Below are positions 13,201 through 25,116 of a stretch of DNA of 64,000 bases, in pieces. The stretch spans positions 331,705 through 395,704 of the forward strand of contig VWYX01000215.1 in the NCBI GenBank assembly GCA_013396525.1, given 5' to 3'. A program made the position numbers and the translations under genes. Below the pieces are notes generated by a model. The model did not search any database and was not told the origin of the DNA. It saw only the letters and a list, made by a program, of their open reading frames with translations. The stretch's first letter is position 1; each line of letters starts with the position of its first letter. The DNA is from Chaetorhynchus papuensis (Eukaryota > Chordata > Aves > Passeriformes > Rhipiduridae).

Positions 13201-15645
13201 CACACCTGTAAAGAAAATGTAGCAGTGAAAAGACTTCCAGCAATTATTTTATCATGTAAAATGTATTTATTTATCATGTCATTTATCAGCAGAAGTCTCT
13301 TGATTTGCATGCCTCTGTGCTGTTCAGTGCAAGGTAAATATGTCCTTCAAGTGGCAGACAGAAAGAAGATCCACTTGAGCCTTAGACAGAGATGGCAGTG
13401 CTTGTTTCACAGGTGGTATCTGAGCAGAGGATAGCCCACAAATAACCTGGAAATGTCCAGTTTGGAGGAGTGGACATCCACATCCTCTTGTAATCCCTCT
13501 AATTTTATTCCAGTATCCAAAAGTGAAGTAAAGATCTGCTGTTCAGTGTTTGTTTTTATTTTTAAATAGTATTTGCCTAATGAATTTTAAAGTCATGACA
13601 ACAAAAAGAAAAAGGACAAAAATCTCATTAAAAAATGCACAGCTGAGCAGTAAATCAAATTAGCTTATTCCTGGAGTTACTTTCCCAGCAACTTTTCTGG
13701 GATCCTCTTTCCTGGCAACTATTTATCTCTAAAATTATATGCAATTTCATTTAGTGTTCTAAATATTCATACCTTATATGAAGTTTGTCCCATAAGATCC
13801 AAGTCAGGCTCTGTGAGTATGAAGAAAGAAAAGATAATTGTGGATAAAATGGGCCAAATTCTCCTTTACTGCAAAGAAAAAAAACCTCTGAGTGGGGATT
13901 AGGTCAATTTACATCTGCTTTACAGTCCCTTTAAGCTATCACAGTGGAGTAAAAGGATAATGGTGAGCAGTATGAAGCTGACTGGTAGAGTAAATGAGGC
14001 CATGACAGCAAGAGATTTTGTCCTTATTCTAGCAGAAGTTAAATGCTTGTCTGTCCCGATAAACACATGTGTGGTGAATCAGTTTCCTTTAGGAACAGGA
14101 AAGAAGCCATACAGCATCCATATATTGACCTTGAAGGAATGTGAAATAGTGTTATGCTGTCCCAGTGTGTTACCAGAAAGACATTATTACCTTTATATTA
14201 AACTGCATGACAGTCAGACCAGGCCAGCTTTAAAGAAAATATTTTGGGGGGAGTGTTGGGCGGTGGGAGCGTCCGTACAAATTTCACTCACTCTAGCATC
14301 ACACACCCACCACTCAGTGAGGAGCCTTGCTGAAGTCCTCATGGACTGAGGTACTGCCTGCAGCAGTAGGCATCTGTTTCACAGTGTCATTATCTGTCTG
14401 TAGACATCACAAGAGAAAACATATTGTGCACAGTAAAGAAAAAATCAGGTCAGCTTGTAGCCCCAGGAGTCAGAATTTGGAAATGTCCAGCACAGAACTT
14501 CCACCTTACCATCTTGTGATTCTTGCACATAGATAAATGTTATTTGATGGATCATCAATGCTTGTGACAGACAAAATATGATCAGAAAGGTATTGAAATT
14601 TACTCTGGATAAGAGCTTTTGGTTGATTTTCATTTGAGACTTCAAGTGACCTGATACTTTTCTATCTTGTTGAGCATAAATACCAGAGCAATCAATTTCC
14701 TAATCTTTCTCCTGAAAAAACTGCAATGTACTGCACATAGGAATAAAAAAAGGGTTTTCATGTCTTTTTAATAAGATTATTGTCTTGCTGCTAATGTTCA
14801 TACTCTTTGCTGAGAAATATTCGTCTTAGAAACTATGCACTACCTCAGAGAGATTGTTGTGCTCCGGTCAGATCATGTATTTGTGAGTAGTACTTCAGCT
14901 TCCTGTAAATTAATGTAATTTTCTACAGATGTGAAGTACAAATGCTAATCTGATGTAATGCCAAAAGAGGCAACTGCAATGTTACGGTATGACCTTCAAT
15001 GGATGTAAAAGGTTCCTAGCACTAACAGTGTCTGGGGACAAATCCAGCTTAAACTATTTGAAGACAGATACTAATCTAAAGTTTTATTCATTTCTGTCTA
15101 TAAGCCAGGCTATTATCTTCGATGGTTTGCTCCTCTGTTGCCCTCAGACAACCCCATCCTATTGAAATCAACAGGAGTTTGCAATTAACTTGGACAGAGC
15201 CAGAGGACAGGCAGCACTCTGAATCTTTTCACTTATTTTCCTTGAGTTTCAAACCCTGATCAAGAGATATTTCAGTATGTCCTGCTGGAGTACATCTGCT
15301 TTTCATTTCTCTTTAGCTGTAAAATCTAAAATTGCTTTAATACTGTTCTTGGTGTGGATATCTACTGAGCAAGCAGGTGGTTCATCCCCCATACAGCCTG
15401 TATTTTTTTTCTAGAAAGTCCAAGCTTGCAGGGCTTTTCCTGTCCCAATACAATGCCTTTCTAGTAACAGTCCATCACATAAAATAAAGAAACATTGAAG
15501 CTTTCTTAAACCTGTGGTGGATGTACTGGGATTCATTGATCCTCTCTCACTGCAACATGGATTTACCTGAATACAGTACAAACTACAATTGACTGTCTTG
15601 TTTCAATGTAACAGTTCACTCTTAATTTGCTTCAGATACATCTTT

Positions 15646-15661
15646 CACACACACACACACA
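15646..15661. repeat. (CA)8 microsatellite
   Basis: This is a short, pure CA dinucleotide run in otherwise AT-rich sequence. Confidence 0.9.
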
Positions 15662-17107
15662 AAATATTGCTCTTTGGCCAAAGTCATCTTTGTCTCAATC
15701 AGTTTGAAAACTAAGACAGAGGCATAGTTCTGTCACAGTTGTATTGGTCAAGGTCTGTTTCAGCTCTTCTGGTAAAAGTGAGCTTTCAAAGCAAAACAAC
15801 AGTGAAGAAGCACAGCTGACTGCTACCAGCTTTTGGTACCATGGGCTTTGTCACAAGAGGATTGAAGACTGTTCGGTAATGATGCAATGATGAGCTTAAG
15901 AAGGAAAGAGACTAAGTAGTTCTGGCAGCTGATCAATAATATTGACTGGAAAATACTAAGTGAGCTGCATGAAGCGGGCATATCGTGGGTAACTGGCACA
16001 TCATCATAGACAAATTTGTCTTTGTAATTTAAAAACTGTGAGTAACTTAAGATGCCTTTGCTTTGACATGAAGTGAGAGTGCTTTTGACTTATTTATCTG
16101 CTGGTGATGCAGAAGAACTGACAAATTTTCATCTCGGTCTGAAAAAAGCTTTTGTCGAAACACATTCAAAAGCTGATGTTATGTTTAATGCAAAGACACG
16201 AAGAAAGCGCTACACTTCCTTTCCAACCTTTCTCCTGGTAAGGACCGAAACTGTCCAGAAATTTTGATGATGTTATAATTCCTTTAACTGTGAATCTGGA
16301 TGGGGAAGTAACAAAAAAAACCTTGCATAAAACAGTCCCTATATGATACTCTTTAGATGTAGCATATCTCAAACCAGGTCCCTAGGATCCAAGTCACTTG
16401 TTGGATTTACAGTGAATACCTTAGCTTGCTATAAATGAACTGCTTATATAGCAGTATTAAATGTAAAGAAGACAAATAAAGACTCTGCTGTTTGCACAAC
16501 ATGATGTCTTTTTGTTACATCTGTGTGCGTGAATGGACAGCCTCAACTGAAGCCTTTTTCCCTTAAGTGTTTTAAATAAATACCTCAAGCTGACTTTGCA
16601 AGACTAGCACAACATGTTTACCAATAAACAGCATGAGCAAATGGAACTATAATTTCTTTTTTTCCCAGGGAACAGTATTTAAATTATTAATCAGAGAGCA
16701 AGTGATGAGTTAAAGGGCAAAGGCACTGTATGGCAGATCAAATTTAAACACAAGACTAACCATATCTAGGAAGTTATTTCTATGTCCCTTTAGATAGCAG
16801 GGGTAGCACTAGTGCCTTTGTGCGCTTCAAAACATTTCAGTATCAAAGGAACAGCTGGCTGATTCTTGATAGTGTTGAGAAATCTGGATTTCCATGTGTT
16901 TATCTTATTAACTGGAGCCTTTTCTTGGTTTCAGCTCAAGACACATAATTTTTGCAACATTTGCCCTGTGTTATGTTCATGTGACTAATGCCTACGAAGA
17001 AATTTAATCTTTACCTTTCCTACTGCTGGGGATATTCATATGGCAAAATTCATGGTGCATATCAGGACCTTGTAAGAATAATTTTCTAGATCATACCCTC
17101 GGCTTGA

Positions 17108-17149
17108 ACCAAATTAGGAGTTTCTCTGACCAAATTAGGAGTTTCTCTC
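17108..17149. repeat. 21-bp tandem duplication, two copies
   Basis: The unit 'ACCAAATTAGGAGTTTCTCT' plus one base occurs twice head-to-tail, differing only at the last base. This is a local duplication, probably by replication slippage. Confidence 0.9.
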
Positions 17150-17389
17150 TCTCTTATCAGAAATATTCACACAAACATTCACTGGTAGGCTCTATGTTTC
17201 CCTCCACTCCTGAAATTACCTGGCAAAAATAAAAGGTTGTCAGCTGTAGCAAAGGATGAAGTATACATTTCCTTTATACAGGAGAGGACTACGCAAGCTG
17301 AGGAATCTCCTATCCAGTTCTAACTACCTGAGGGGTCTGTGCCCCTATGGCTTTAAACTTTGTTTTGTGGCTGTGCCTTGATCTTCTAC

Positions 17390-17880
17390 ACTCCTGTTTT
17401 CTCCTAGTGTGCTCCTTCTCCTTCTTCTTGTCCCATCTCTTTGCTTACATAGGTTAGACTCTGTTCATTAAAATTCTCATGCCAGATTGATTTTCATAGT
17501 CTGGTTGCTTAACATCTTCCTCTCAGAGGACTTCTGAGGTTAATTCCTATGACCCTATCTTCAGCTCACTTGTTCAGCTTGTTGTAGTCTGTGTCTCAAC
17601 TTTTGTTTCTCATCCCATTTTTTTACTTGCTTTGATCCCATAGTCTCTTGCAAGGATTCCCAGAGAGCTCTCTTTGACCTCTCATTTGTTCTCAGTCACA
17701 TATCACCTGAAGCCTGATGCAGGGCCTTTTAACCATGTAGTCTAGGATCAATATTCGCTCTGTTTCTTGTGTCTTCTGTCTCCCTGTTATTTCTGTTCTC
17801 TCTTTTGCCACAGGTTTATTTTTAGGCATTCCTCTTCATCTGTTTCTTCCCCATTTCTCTCCTGCACTGTTCTCTCAGAT
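17390..17880. repeat. Pyrimidine-rich zone (plus strand)
   Basis: About 490 bp is strongly biased to C and T on the plus strand, for example 'CTCCTTCTCCTTCTTCTTGT'. There is no pure repeat unit. It may be a decayed microsatellite or an asymmetric low-complexity tract. Confidence 0.5.
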
Positions 17881-20800
17881 CACTGGAAATGGAAGGTTGT
17901 ATATCAGAACAAAAGGGCCTCAGGATGGTGAAGATAGAGGGAGAAGAAGACAGAGAAGAAAAGTTCAACAAGATGGACCAAGACTGGATTCACTTGTTTG
18001 ATTTCAGGTGCCACCTGTGTATGTCCTAACTGTGTTTACTGCACTGTTACCATTTCCTAAGTAATATGAGCTAAAACTCCTTTAATTCTGAAATTTGGAG
18101 GTAATTCTTGGGCGGATCACTGATGAAGCTCAGGATCAGCTGAGCAGAGATTACAGCAGTGTGTGTTGCTTGAGGTGGGAGATCTGTTTGGCAGCTTTTC
18201 TGTGAAGAAAAGGGAGGTGACTGTTGTGGTTCCTGCCAAATATATTTTTTGTTTGTATACATACTGCAGATCCTGTGTTTTCTAGAAGTAACTGTAGCTG
18301 TAATGCCTGGCAGGTGGAGAGCTGGCCAGCAAGGGGCATAGCTGCGAGAAATGGAACAGAAATGTTCATAGCTGCTGGGGACACACAGGAAGTACATGCA
18401 GGTTGTGTCAGATGTTCAGCAAAAAATGAGTGACAGAGGCCTGAAAACTTACCCTTCTTTTGGGTTTCACAGTGCAAATTCGGTACCAGTCAGAAGCTCA
18501 TGGCTGCAGGCTAATCATTACTATGCCTGCATCTTTCCAGAATAGTGCTTCCATTGGCAACTGCTCCTTCTTCTTTTCCTTTGGGGTTGCTTCCTCTGTG
18601 CCATTTCCTCTGCTCCTTTCAGTTGCAACCTTTCCTTTGTCCTTGCAATCTGTAGGAGTGTCAAGTGGTTTGGGATGAAGTCTAGGATGGAAAGAACAAG
18701 GGAAACAGTAGTGACAGTAGGATCTCTGAGCTTATGGTACTGTTTGTCCATATACAGGAGGGAATGCCCGTCACAAGAGCTTGGGAATCATCATAAAAGA
18801 AAATGCTACAGGGAATAATATTGTACCATGGTCATAACGGATTAGATCAGGGCCAGCAGTGACAATGTATTTTGTTCCATATATTAGTTTTGTTTCCCAT
18901 ACCAGAACTGTGGATGCTGCTAGAGTAACATCGAGAGATGTTGCTTACCAGAGAGGTAAGACACAGCTTGCCATCCAGGATTTTTTTCTTTCCCAGGTGC
19001 CTCTTACACTGCTTTGTGGGCTTTAGGTTGACACAAAAGAAATCTCATCTCACACAGATGCTGGGAGTTTTTCTCACTTTCACTCACTATTTATGAAGAT
19101 GAAAAAATTCTGAGGAACTGTCAGGAATTTGGTTGGTTGCTGGACACTGTAACCCCAAAGGTTTCCCTCTAATCAGCACAAATGCCACTACACAGCACAA
19201 TGTTGCCTGATCTCAAAGCAGGGATAAGAAGTGCCATTGCCCAGTTTCATCTGCTTTTTTATGAGCTGAGGGGAAGTTTTGGCTTGCTTCAAGCAAAGTT
19301 AAATTTTTGGGCAGTAGCTCTAATCACTAAGAGATAGAAACTGTCCCATTCAGTTTGGACATGATTTGCACAAGGAAAGTGGGCACCAGAGAACTACCTC
19401 TTTAAAATATATACCTTAAAACTCTGCTGGTGCTGGATGTTGCCATCTGTGGAATTGAGAAGTAATTTATATTTCCCTCAAGAAATTATGTTTTAAATGC
19501 AATAACTGGCTGAAGGGAGTTACATTTTAGTCCCTCTTCTCCTCACGCCTTTCTGCCTCCACAAACATTTGTCCTTTTCCAGACATCTCTGTTCATGAGG
19601 CATGTATCTTTTTCTTGCCATTAGACAGGGGGTACCTGGCTTGAATCATGACTTCTACCCCAAATATTCTTGAGTATTTTTGTTTGATACATTGGCAAAT
19701 GTTAGAGAGCAACATGAAGAATTTTATTCTCCACTGCACAGGACAGAAGGATTCCAGTTTTCACTTCTCTTTGATAGTCTCCAATAGTCTGCGCATGAGT
19801 GATTGAATAAGTAAATTGAAAGACTTTTTTCTTTGTAAAGCCAGCAGGAGAAATTAATCTAGGCTCTATGGAAGTTCTGATCTTTGGTCATTGCCACTGG
19901 TGTCCTCTGCATTCTGTGCACAATCTGCTTATAGTGTTGTATGTGTCCAAAGAATAGGAATGATCTTTGAAGATTTGCAACCTGTTTTAAAAAGAAGTCC
20001 TTTCATGGTTACCAGATCACAAGTTTTAATTATATGGGGAGCAATAGTCTTTAAAATTGAATCAAAATGAGGAGTCTACTACAAGGACAATATTTATTTA
20101 ATTATATTTAATTTGTTTTTCTGATTTAAGTAGTTTTTCTTTTCTGATTTAAACACTTTTTTTGTGAGCTTCCAAGGCTGGTATGCTTGCTGGAGATTGA
20201 ATTCTCCATTAACTCAGTCATTCTTGTGGCCAGAGGCTAGGATTGAGAGAAAAAGCAGCAAATGACAATGTTATTAAGTATTTGGTGAAAGCACCTCAAA
20301 AAGATGTTCTTAAATTCAGGATCATAAAAACAGAACTGTAAATGATGTCATGAGACCATGCATTAGGGGAGGAGAGCCCTTCCCTCAGTGTTGCAAGGTT
20401 TTCAAGCTAATCAAAATCACAGTGGTAAACTAATGCAGAAACTGCTGGTAATGGTCTCTCATACTTGCCTGGTTCTTGTATTTCTCCCTGGATGCTTAAA
20501 GTCAGCCAGTGTTGGAGATCATACATTAGGCTCAGGCTTTGAGCAAATATGAAATGGCTGCTCTTGTATTCTTTTCTTCTGGACAGTTCCTTTGTTGTAT
20601 GGTCAATCATTTGGGTCACTTACAAAGCTGCCTTTGGCCTTTGAGTCTCTGAGTTCTGCAGCGCTGACACGCACATCATCCCTAGTGAGGAGAGCAATTC
20701 TACCAACTGTCATGTTACTGTTTGGCTCTTTATACACAAGAGTTTGAATTTAGAAAGTGAAGAAGAGCTGAAGGCAGCTGAATAAGGTGTCAGAGAGTCA

Positions 20801-22031
20801 GTCAGCAAGAAATGACTGTGCAATGTGAGACAGATAAAAATGTAAATTAGTAATCCAAATATAAATGAGGGGTTTTGCCTCAGGAAGTGTTCATGGAGGA
20901 GGCTGAGGGCAGATGCCACAACTTAGGCAGCGTTTGCAAATATGGCAGCAGAAGATTGTAAATCACTGTAGAATATCAGACACAGGGTAGCAATGATGAT
21001 CAAGAGATATGAACGTGTGAAGACTGAACAGCTTTAAGTAGAAATTTTTCCGTGAACTGCAAAAGATAGAAAAGATGGAAGGATATATTTTGCAGTTTCA
21101 TTTGACGTCTCTTTTAAAAGACGATTGATGTCTCATAAAATCGTGTTCTGTGACTGTAAAGAAAGGAGAGTCTTTTAAGAAGAGATATAGAAATGATCCA
21201 AAAGGTTGTATAGTGAAGAAATTAACTTTGTGGCTGGTAATGACAGAAATGAGCCATAGAAAAGGTGATGATTCTTTTAAATTCCTGGACTCAGATGCTA
21301 ACGTCTGACAAGCTACAGGCTTCACTCCCTCCACTTTCAAGCTAGCAGAATTGTCGAAGCTCCAGTCCTCTCTCAGTCATCCGTCAGAGCAACGTGAAAC
21401 TTTGGCAGAGTCCAGTCCTGTGGTGTCCAGCTAATGCTGTGGATCAGCCCCGGGGCAATATCATTTTGAAAGAGCCCTTAGGTTTGAAGGATGGGAGGCA
21501 CAAGCTGGAAGAGACCTGAGGCTGGGAGGATGCCTTAACTTCGTAATAGTACATTACACTCGAGTTTAGGGGAGCCCCTCAGGAGATACTGTCACAACCG
21601 TATAATGAATTTCCTTCAGGATCTCTCTTGCTGCTTTTTCTCTGATCAGGATGTCGGCTTCCCTATGAGATCACAGCACTGTCACCTAGAGTAATAATGC
21701 CTCGGGTTCTTTCCTGCTTCAACTTACTTTCTTGTTCATTTATCTGCTTCTTTTCAGAGTTGGCCTGAATGTTTTTATTTGTTTTAAATTCCCGTCTTTA
21801 AATGGGAATTAATGATTTTGGTTTCTATGATGGTCAGGTCATTCATTTAGGAAAATCATTTGTTCTCCTCCTTAGCTGACTTATTTTGTTAATATGAATA
21901 ATTCATTTAGCTATATAACCTACTATCTGGAGGATGCCATTAAACTGAAAGGTTATTCTCTTGGATAGTAATGATCTAATTGGCCTTTTAATGTTGTATT
22001 ATAGATAGTGTAAGTGATTATTCCATTTGAT

Positions 22032-22057
22032 TAGCAGAGCAGGGATCTGCTCTGCTA
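22032..22057. repeat. Perfect 11-bp inverted repeat with 4-base loop
   Basis: TAGCAGAGCAG, GGAT, CTGCTCTGCTA: the arms at 22032-22042 and 22047-22057 are exact reverse complements. The surroundings are AT-rich, so this GC-rich stem stands out. No terminator-like T run follows and no longer stem extends around it. Confidence 0.9.
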
Positions 22058-22821
22058 CCACAGGGACCACTTTTATTTTTCCTAAGGGGTCATGGAGGGG
22101 CATAACAGGCAGAACAAAGTGACAAGAAAAACTTAAAAGAAATAGATAACATGCAGATGGGACTCTCCTGCCTGAATTAAATTAATTTCTAAATAAGATT
22201 TTTTTTGTACCCGATGGCAATTAAACCCAATGACTCAGTGCTTGCCTTGATGTTCAGTAGAGTATGGTAATTTAACTGCAACCCACTTGGAGGGTAACAG
22301 AAAGAGAGGAGAGAACGAGGGGGGAAAACACAGCAATATTTGGCTGCTGTTGCTGCAAAAAGGCTAGAAAACAAGGAGTTGAGCTTCCTTTGGAACCAGA
22401 AGTTAGAAGAGTTGCTGAAAAACTGATCAAACTATACCACATGTGAAAAGTAGAAGAAAAAGCCCAGCAGGAAAGTGATATCAAGAAGGAATGACAAAAC
22501 CCTATTTTTAAAGTTGCTGTTCAGCTTACAAAACAAGACCCCACCATAGATTATAGCCTGTTCTTTGTTCTTGCTTTGTGTAAGACCTAATATCAGCAGG
22601 TGTTTTACAGCTCAGTCAAGAGGAAAGAATCCTAGAACCATCTCATTTTATGGGATTACAGGCTGTGAGCAGTTTGAGTGCAGATAGACCCCGTGTCAGC
22701 AAATTGGGAAAACACTTTATAAGAAGTTACAGGGAAGTGGTAAGACAAAAAGGTTGTATTTTTTAAGCTATATTGAACACATTTGATAGGAACATCTCAA
22801 ATACTTAAGAAGTCCCCGTCC

Positions 22822-22837
22822 TTTTTTTTTTTTTTTT
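22822..22837. repeat. T16 homopolymer run
   Basis: Sixteen T lie in a row. No adjacent retrocopy or target-site duplication is evident. Confidence 0.85.
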
Positions 22838-23784
22838 CTGAATTTCTCCTTTACAGATTTCATACGATCTATTACAAAATAGTTGTATTATCATTGCTGG
22901 GAACTCTAGGGAAGGTTTTGGACATATAAACTTAAAACCTGCCCTCTGGAGGTGCCTGGGGCTGTGAAATTCCACTACATGTATCACATCACAATAGTGA
23001 AAGGTGGAGTAGTTCTGTGGCTTTTTAGAGAAGTCTGAGCTGCTAACTATTAATACACTTAGTTGAAATTTATTGTCATTCAAGCAAGTTTAATATCATT
23101 CAAGCTGGTGTTTCTTGATGAGGAAGTTGTAGAATACACATCTTCATCACCTCTAAATGTGACTACTGCCTGTCTCTGTAACATAACATAGATATGGGAG
23201 CACATCCATTGATTTTACTAAGAGCTAAATCATGCCTTGCAGCCTTGCTGCAGAATTTAGCCTGAGAGTGAAGAGGCACTAGCACTTCCTTGCTTCTGGA
23301 AGAGGTGAAAAAACTGATCTGTAACCAGACAAAATCATAATTAAAATAGTAACAAACTGAGTTGTGACTTTTGCAGACATTTTTAGAGAGACAAGATGTT
23401 AAACTTTCTGCCCCAGTGCTGTCAGTATGGAATGCAAATCAAAATTAAATGCCCTTGAGGTAGAAGAGTGTGCCCTGACAAACAGCTAGGCTGGACTTCA
23501 ATTTTCAATGAGGTATTGCCAAGGAAAAAAAAAAAGAAATACTATTTCAGGTAGGAATTCAGCCAATATATTTAACTTAGCAGCCTCAAGGCTTACAAAA
23601 ATAGCCTTAGGCTGGTGAAAGATGGCCTAAAAGTTTGCTTATGCAGTTAACCATAGTTGTGTGAAATGCAATATGACCTGCAAAGACAATTTTTAGCTGC
23701 CAAAGACATCAAATGCTGGTACTTCCTCCAGATGTAAATTTTAAAGTGCAATGAAAAGAAAATGGCCTTTGGTGAGCTGGCAAT

Positions 23785-24033
23785 CTGTGCTCCCAGCCCA
23801 GGAAGCCACCCATGTCCTGAGCTGCATGGAAAGGAGCGAAGAGCAGCACATCAAAGGAGGTGATTCTGCCCCTCTACTCCATTGCTGTGAGAGCCTACTG
23901 GGAATGCTACATCCATGTCTGGGGGCCCCAGCATAAGAAGGATGAGGACCTGTCAGAATGAGCTCAGAGGAGAGCGGTGGAGATCCTCAGAGAGCTGCAG
24001 CACCTGTGCCATGAAGACAGGCTGGGCAGAGAA
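23785..24033 (+). mobile_element. CR1 LINE fragment, internal 3' portion
   Basis: This is forward-oriented CR1 sequence from the end of the coding region into the UTR. Matching phrases are 'GTCCTGAGCTGCATGG', 'GGAGGTGATTCTGCCCCTCT', 'CCCAGCATAAGAAGGATG' and 'CTGTGCCATGAAGACAGGCT'. It breaks off near 24033, where unrelated sequence begins; a CR1 tail resumes at about 24215. It is degenerate and carries no usable frame. Confidence 0.8.
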
Positions 24034-24214
24034 TGTGTGACAATCCAAAGAGGGAGAGGTGGCTCTGCCTGAATTAACGTGCAACTGACACCACATGATG
24101 ACAACATCCAGATTTTATTTAAGGTGGGTTTTATTTAACAAGAAATGTGAGTTAGAGAGATAGGAAGAAATAGGAAAGAGGTCTCGGAGAGCAAGAAAGC
24201 AGAAGATAATCAGG
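24034..24214. mobile_element. Unclassified insert splitting CR1 sequence, LTR-like
   Basis: This 180-bp segment lies between CR1 body and CR1 tail and does not read as CR1. It contains 'CCAGATTTTATTTAAGG' and a second 'TTTTATTTAAC', which on the minus strand give AATAAA-like signals. The purine-rich remainder resembles the end of an avian LTR in antisense. I did not find terminal repeats or a target-site duplication, so the family is unproven. Confidence 0.35.
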
Positions 24215-24270
24215 TAAAGAACTAGATGATCTTTACGTCCCTTCCCAAGCTAAACCATTCTGAGATTCTA
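24215..24270 (+). mobile_element. CR1 3' tail
   Basis: 'AACTAGATGATCTTTACGTC' and 'AAACCATTCTGAGATTCTAG' form the typical CR1 end in forward orientation. It is probably the continuation of the CR1 interrupted at 24033. Confidence 0.8.
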
Positions 24271-24284
24271 GAAGATGTGTGGAT

Positions 24285-24725
24285 GTGTATTTTAACTTGA
24301 TATTACTATTAATATTATTATAAAATTATTTTATTTAATTACTGCTACTACTACTATTTCATCCCCTTCTTTGTCTTCTTATTCTTATTATTATTCTTAT
24401 TCCTAGACTTAGTATGATTATTATTTATTACTACTAGAATTTCTTCATTTTATTCTTCTTATTCTTCTTATTCTCCTTATTCTACTTCTTTATCTTATTA
24501 TTATTTTTTTACTACTACTACTACTATTTCTTTTTCTTCTTTTTCTTCTTCTTCCAGTTTTCATTCATATTTCTTATTCTTATTTACTACTACTATTTCT
24601 TCATCTTCTTCAGCTACTTCTTATTATTATTCCTATCCTTATTATTTTTCTTTTTATTGGTTTTTGGGGGTTTGTTTTTGGTTTTTTTGGTGTGGGATTT
24701 TAAAATTTTTTTACTACTACTATAT
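24285..24725. repeat. Degenerate trinucleotide tract (TTC/TTA/TAC), about 440 bp
   Basis: The plus strand is almost free of G for more than 400 bp. It alternates blocks of TTC, TTA/ATT and TAC/CTA trinucleotides, for example 'CTACTACTACTATTTC' and 'TTATTCTTCTTATTCTTC'. The blocks recur several times in the same order, suggesting expansion of a compound triplet repeat that later decayed. It begins just downstream of a CR1 tail. The long homopyrimidine stretches could form triplex structures and may be unstable or hard to assemble. Confidence 0.9.
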
Positions 24726-24872
24726 CTTAAAGACAACTTCCTTTTATTTTGGAAGAGTTGTGTGTGTCAGAGTCATGCAGTGTGTCGTGGGATCCTGGGA
24801 GCAATACCTCCTGTCTTTGCCCATTCCTCATATATAAAATCCCAAAGGATCAGCGTGCAAGCCTTTCTGGAT

Positions 24873-25116
24873 GAGAGGAAATGGCCTCAGATTCCACATG
24901 GGGAGGCACTGAAGTTCAGAAACAATTTTTCCCAGACCGATCGGTCAGGCATTGGAAGAAGTTGCCCAGGGAGGTGGTGGAGTTACTGTCTCTGGAAGCA
25001 TTCAAGAATTGTCTGGATGGGGCACCTGGGGACATGAATTAGGGCTGATGCTGGTGGTGCTGGTGGTACTGGATGACTTTCAAGGTCTCTTCCCACCTTG
25101 ATGATTCTCTGCGATT
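24873..25116 (+). mobile_element. CR1 LINE fragment, 3' end
   Basis: This is a forward CR1 end of a different subtype from the copy just upstream: 'GAGAGGAAATGGCCTCAGAT', 'TCAGGCATTGGAAGAAGTTG', 'CCCAGGGAGGTGGTGGAGT', 'GGGGACATGAATTAGGG', then 'CCACCTTGATGATTCTCTG'. The 'GGACATG..TTAG' and 'TTCCCACCTTGATGATTCT' phrases belong to the CR1 group that ends in a TGATTCT-type repeat. The element ends at about 25116, exactly where the GC-rich block begins. Confidence 0.88.

Larger units (their letters stand above)
10215..23784. other. 13.5-kb unassigned block without recognisable gene
   Basis: No coding exon, RNA gene or interspersed repeat can be supported in this long stretch. The longest open frame is 129 codons at 13960-14349 on the plus strand; it has no domain and no splice or codon support. 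Small items inside it are listed separately: a CA dinucleotide run, a 21-bp tandem duplication, a pyrimidine-rich zone, a perfect inverted repeat and a T16 run. Confidence 0.6.

Noticed and set aside
13960..14349. 129-codon plus-strand frame
   Set aside because: No recognisable domain or conserved motif and no supporting context.
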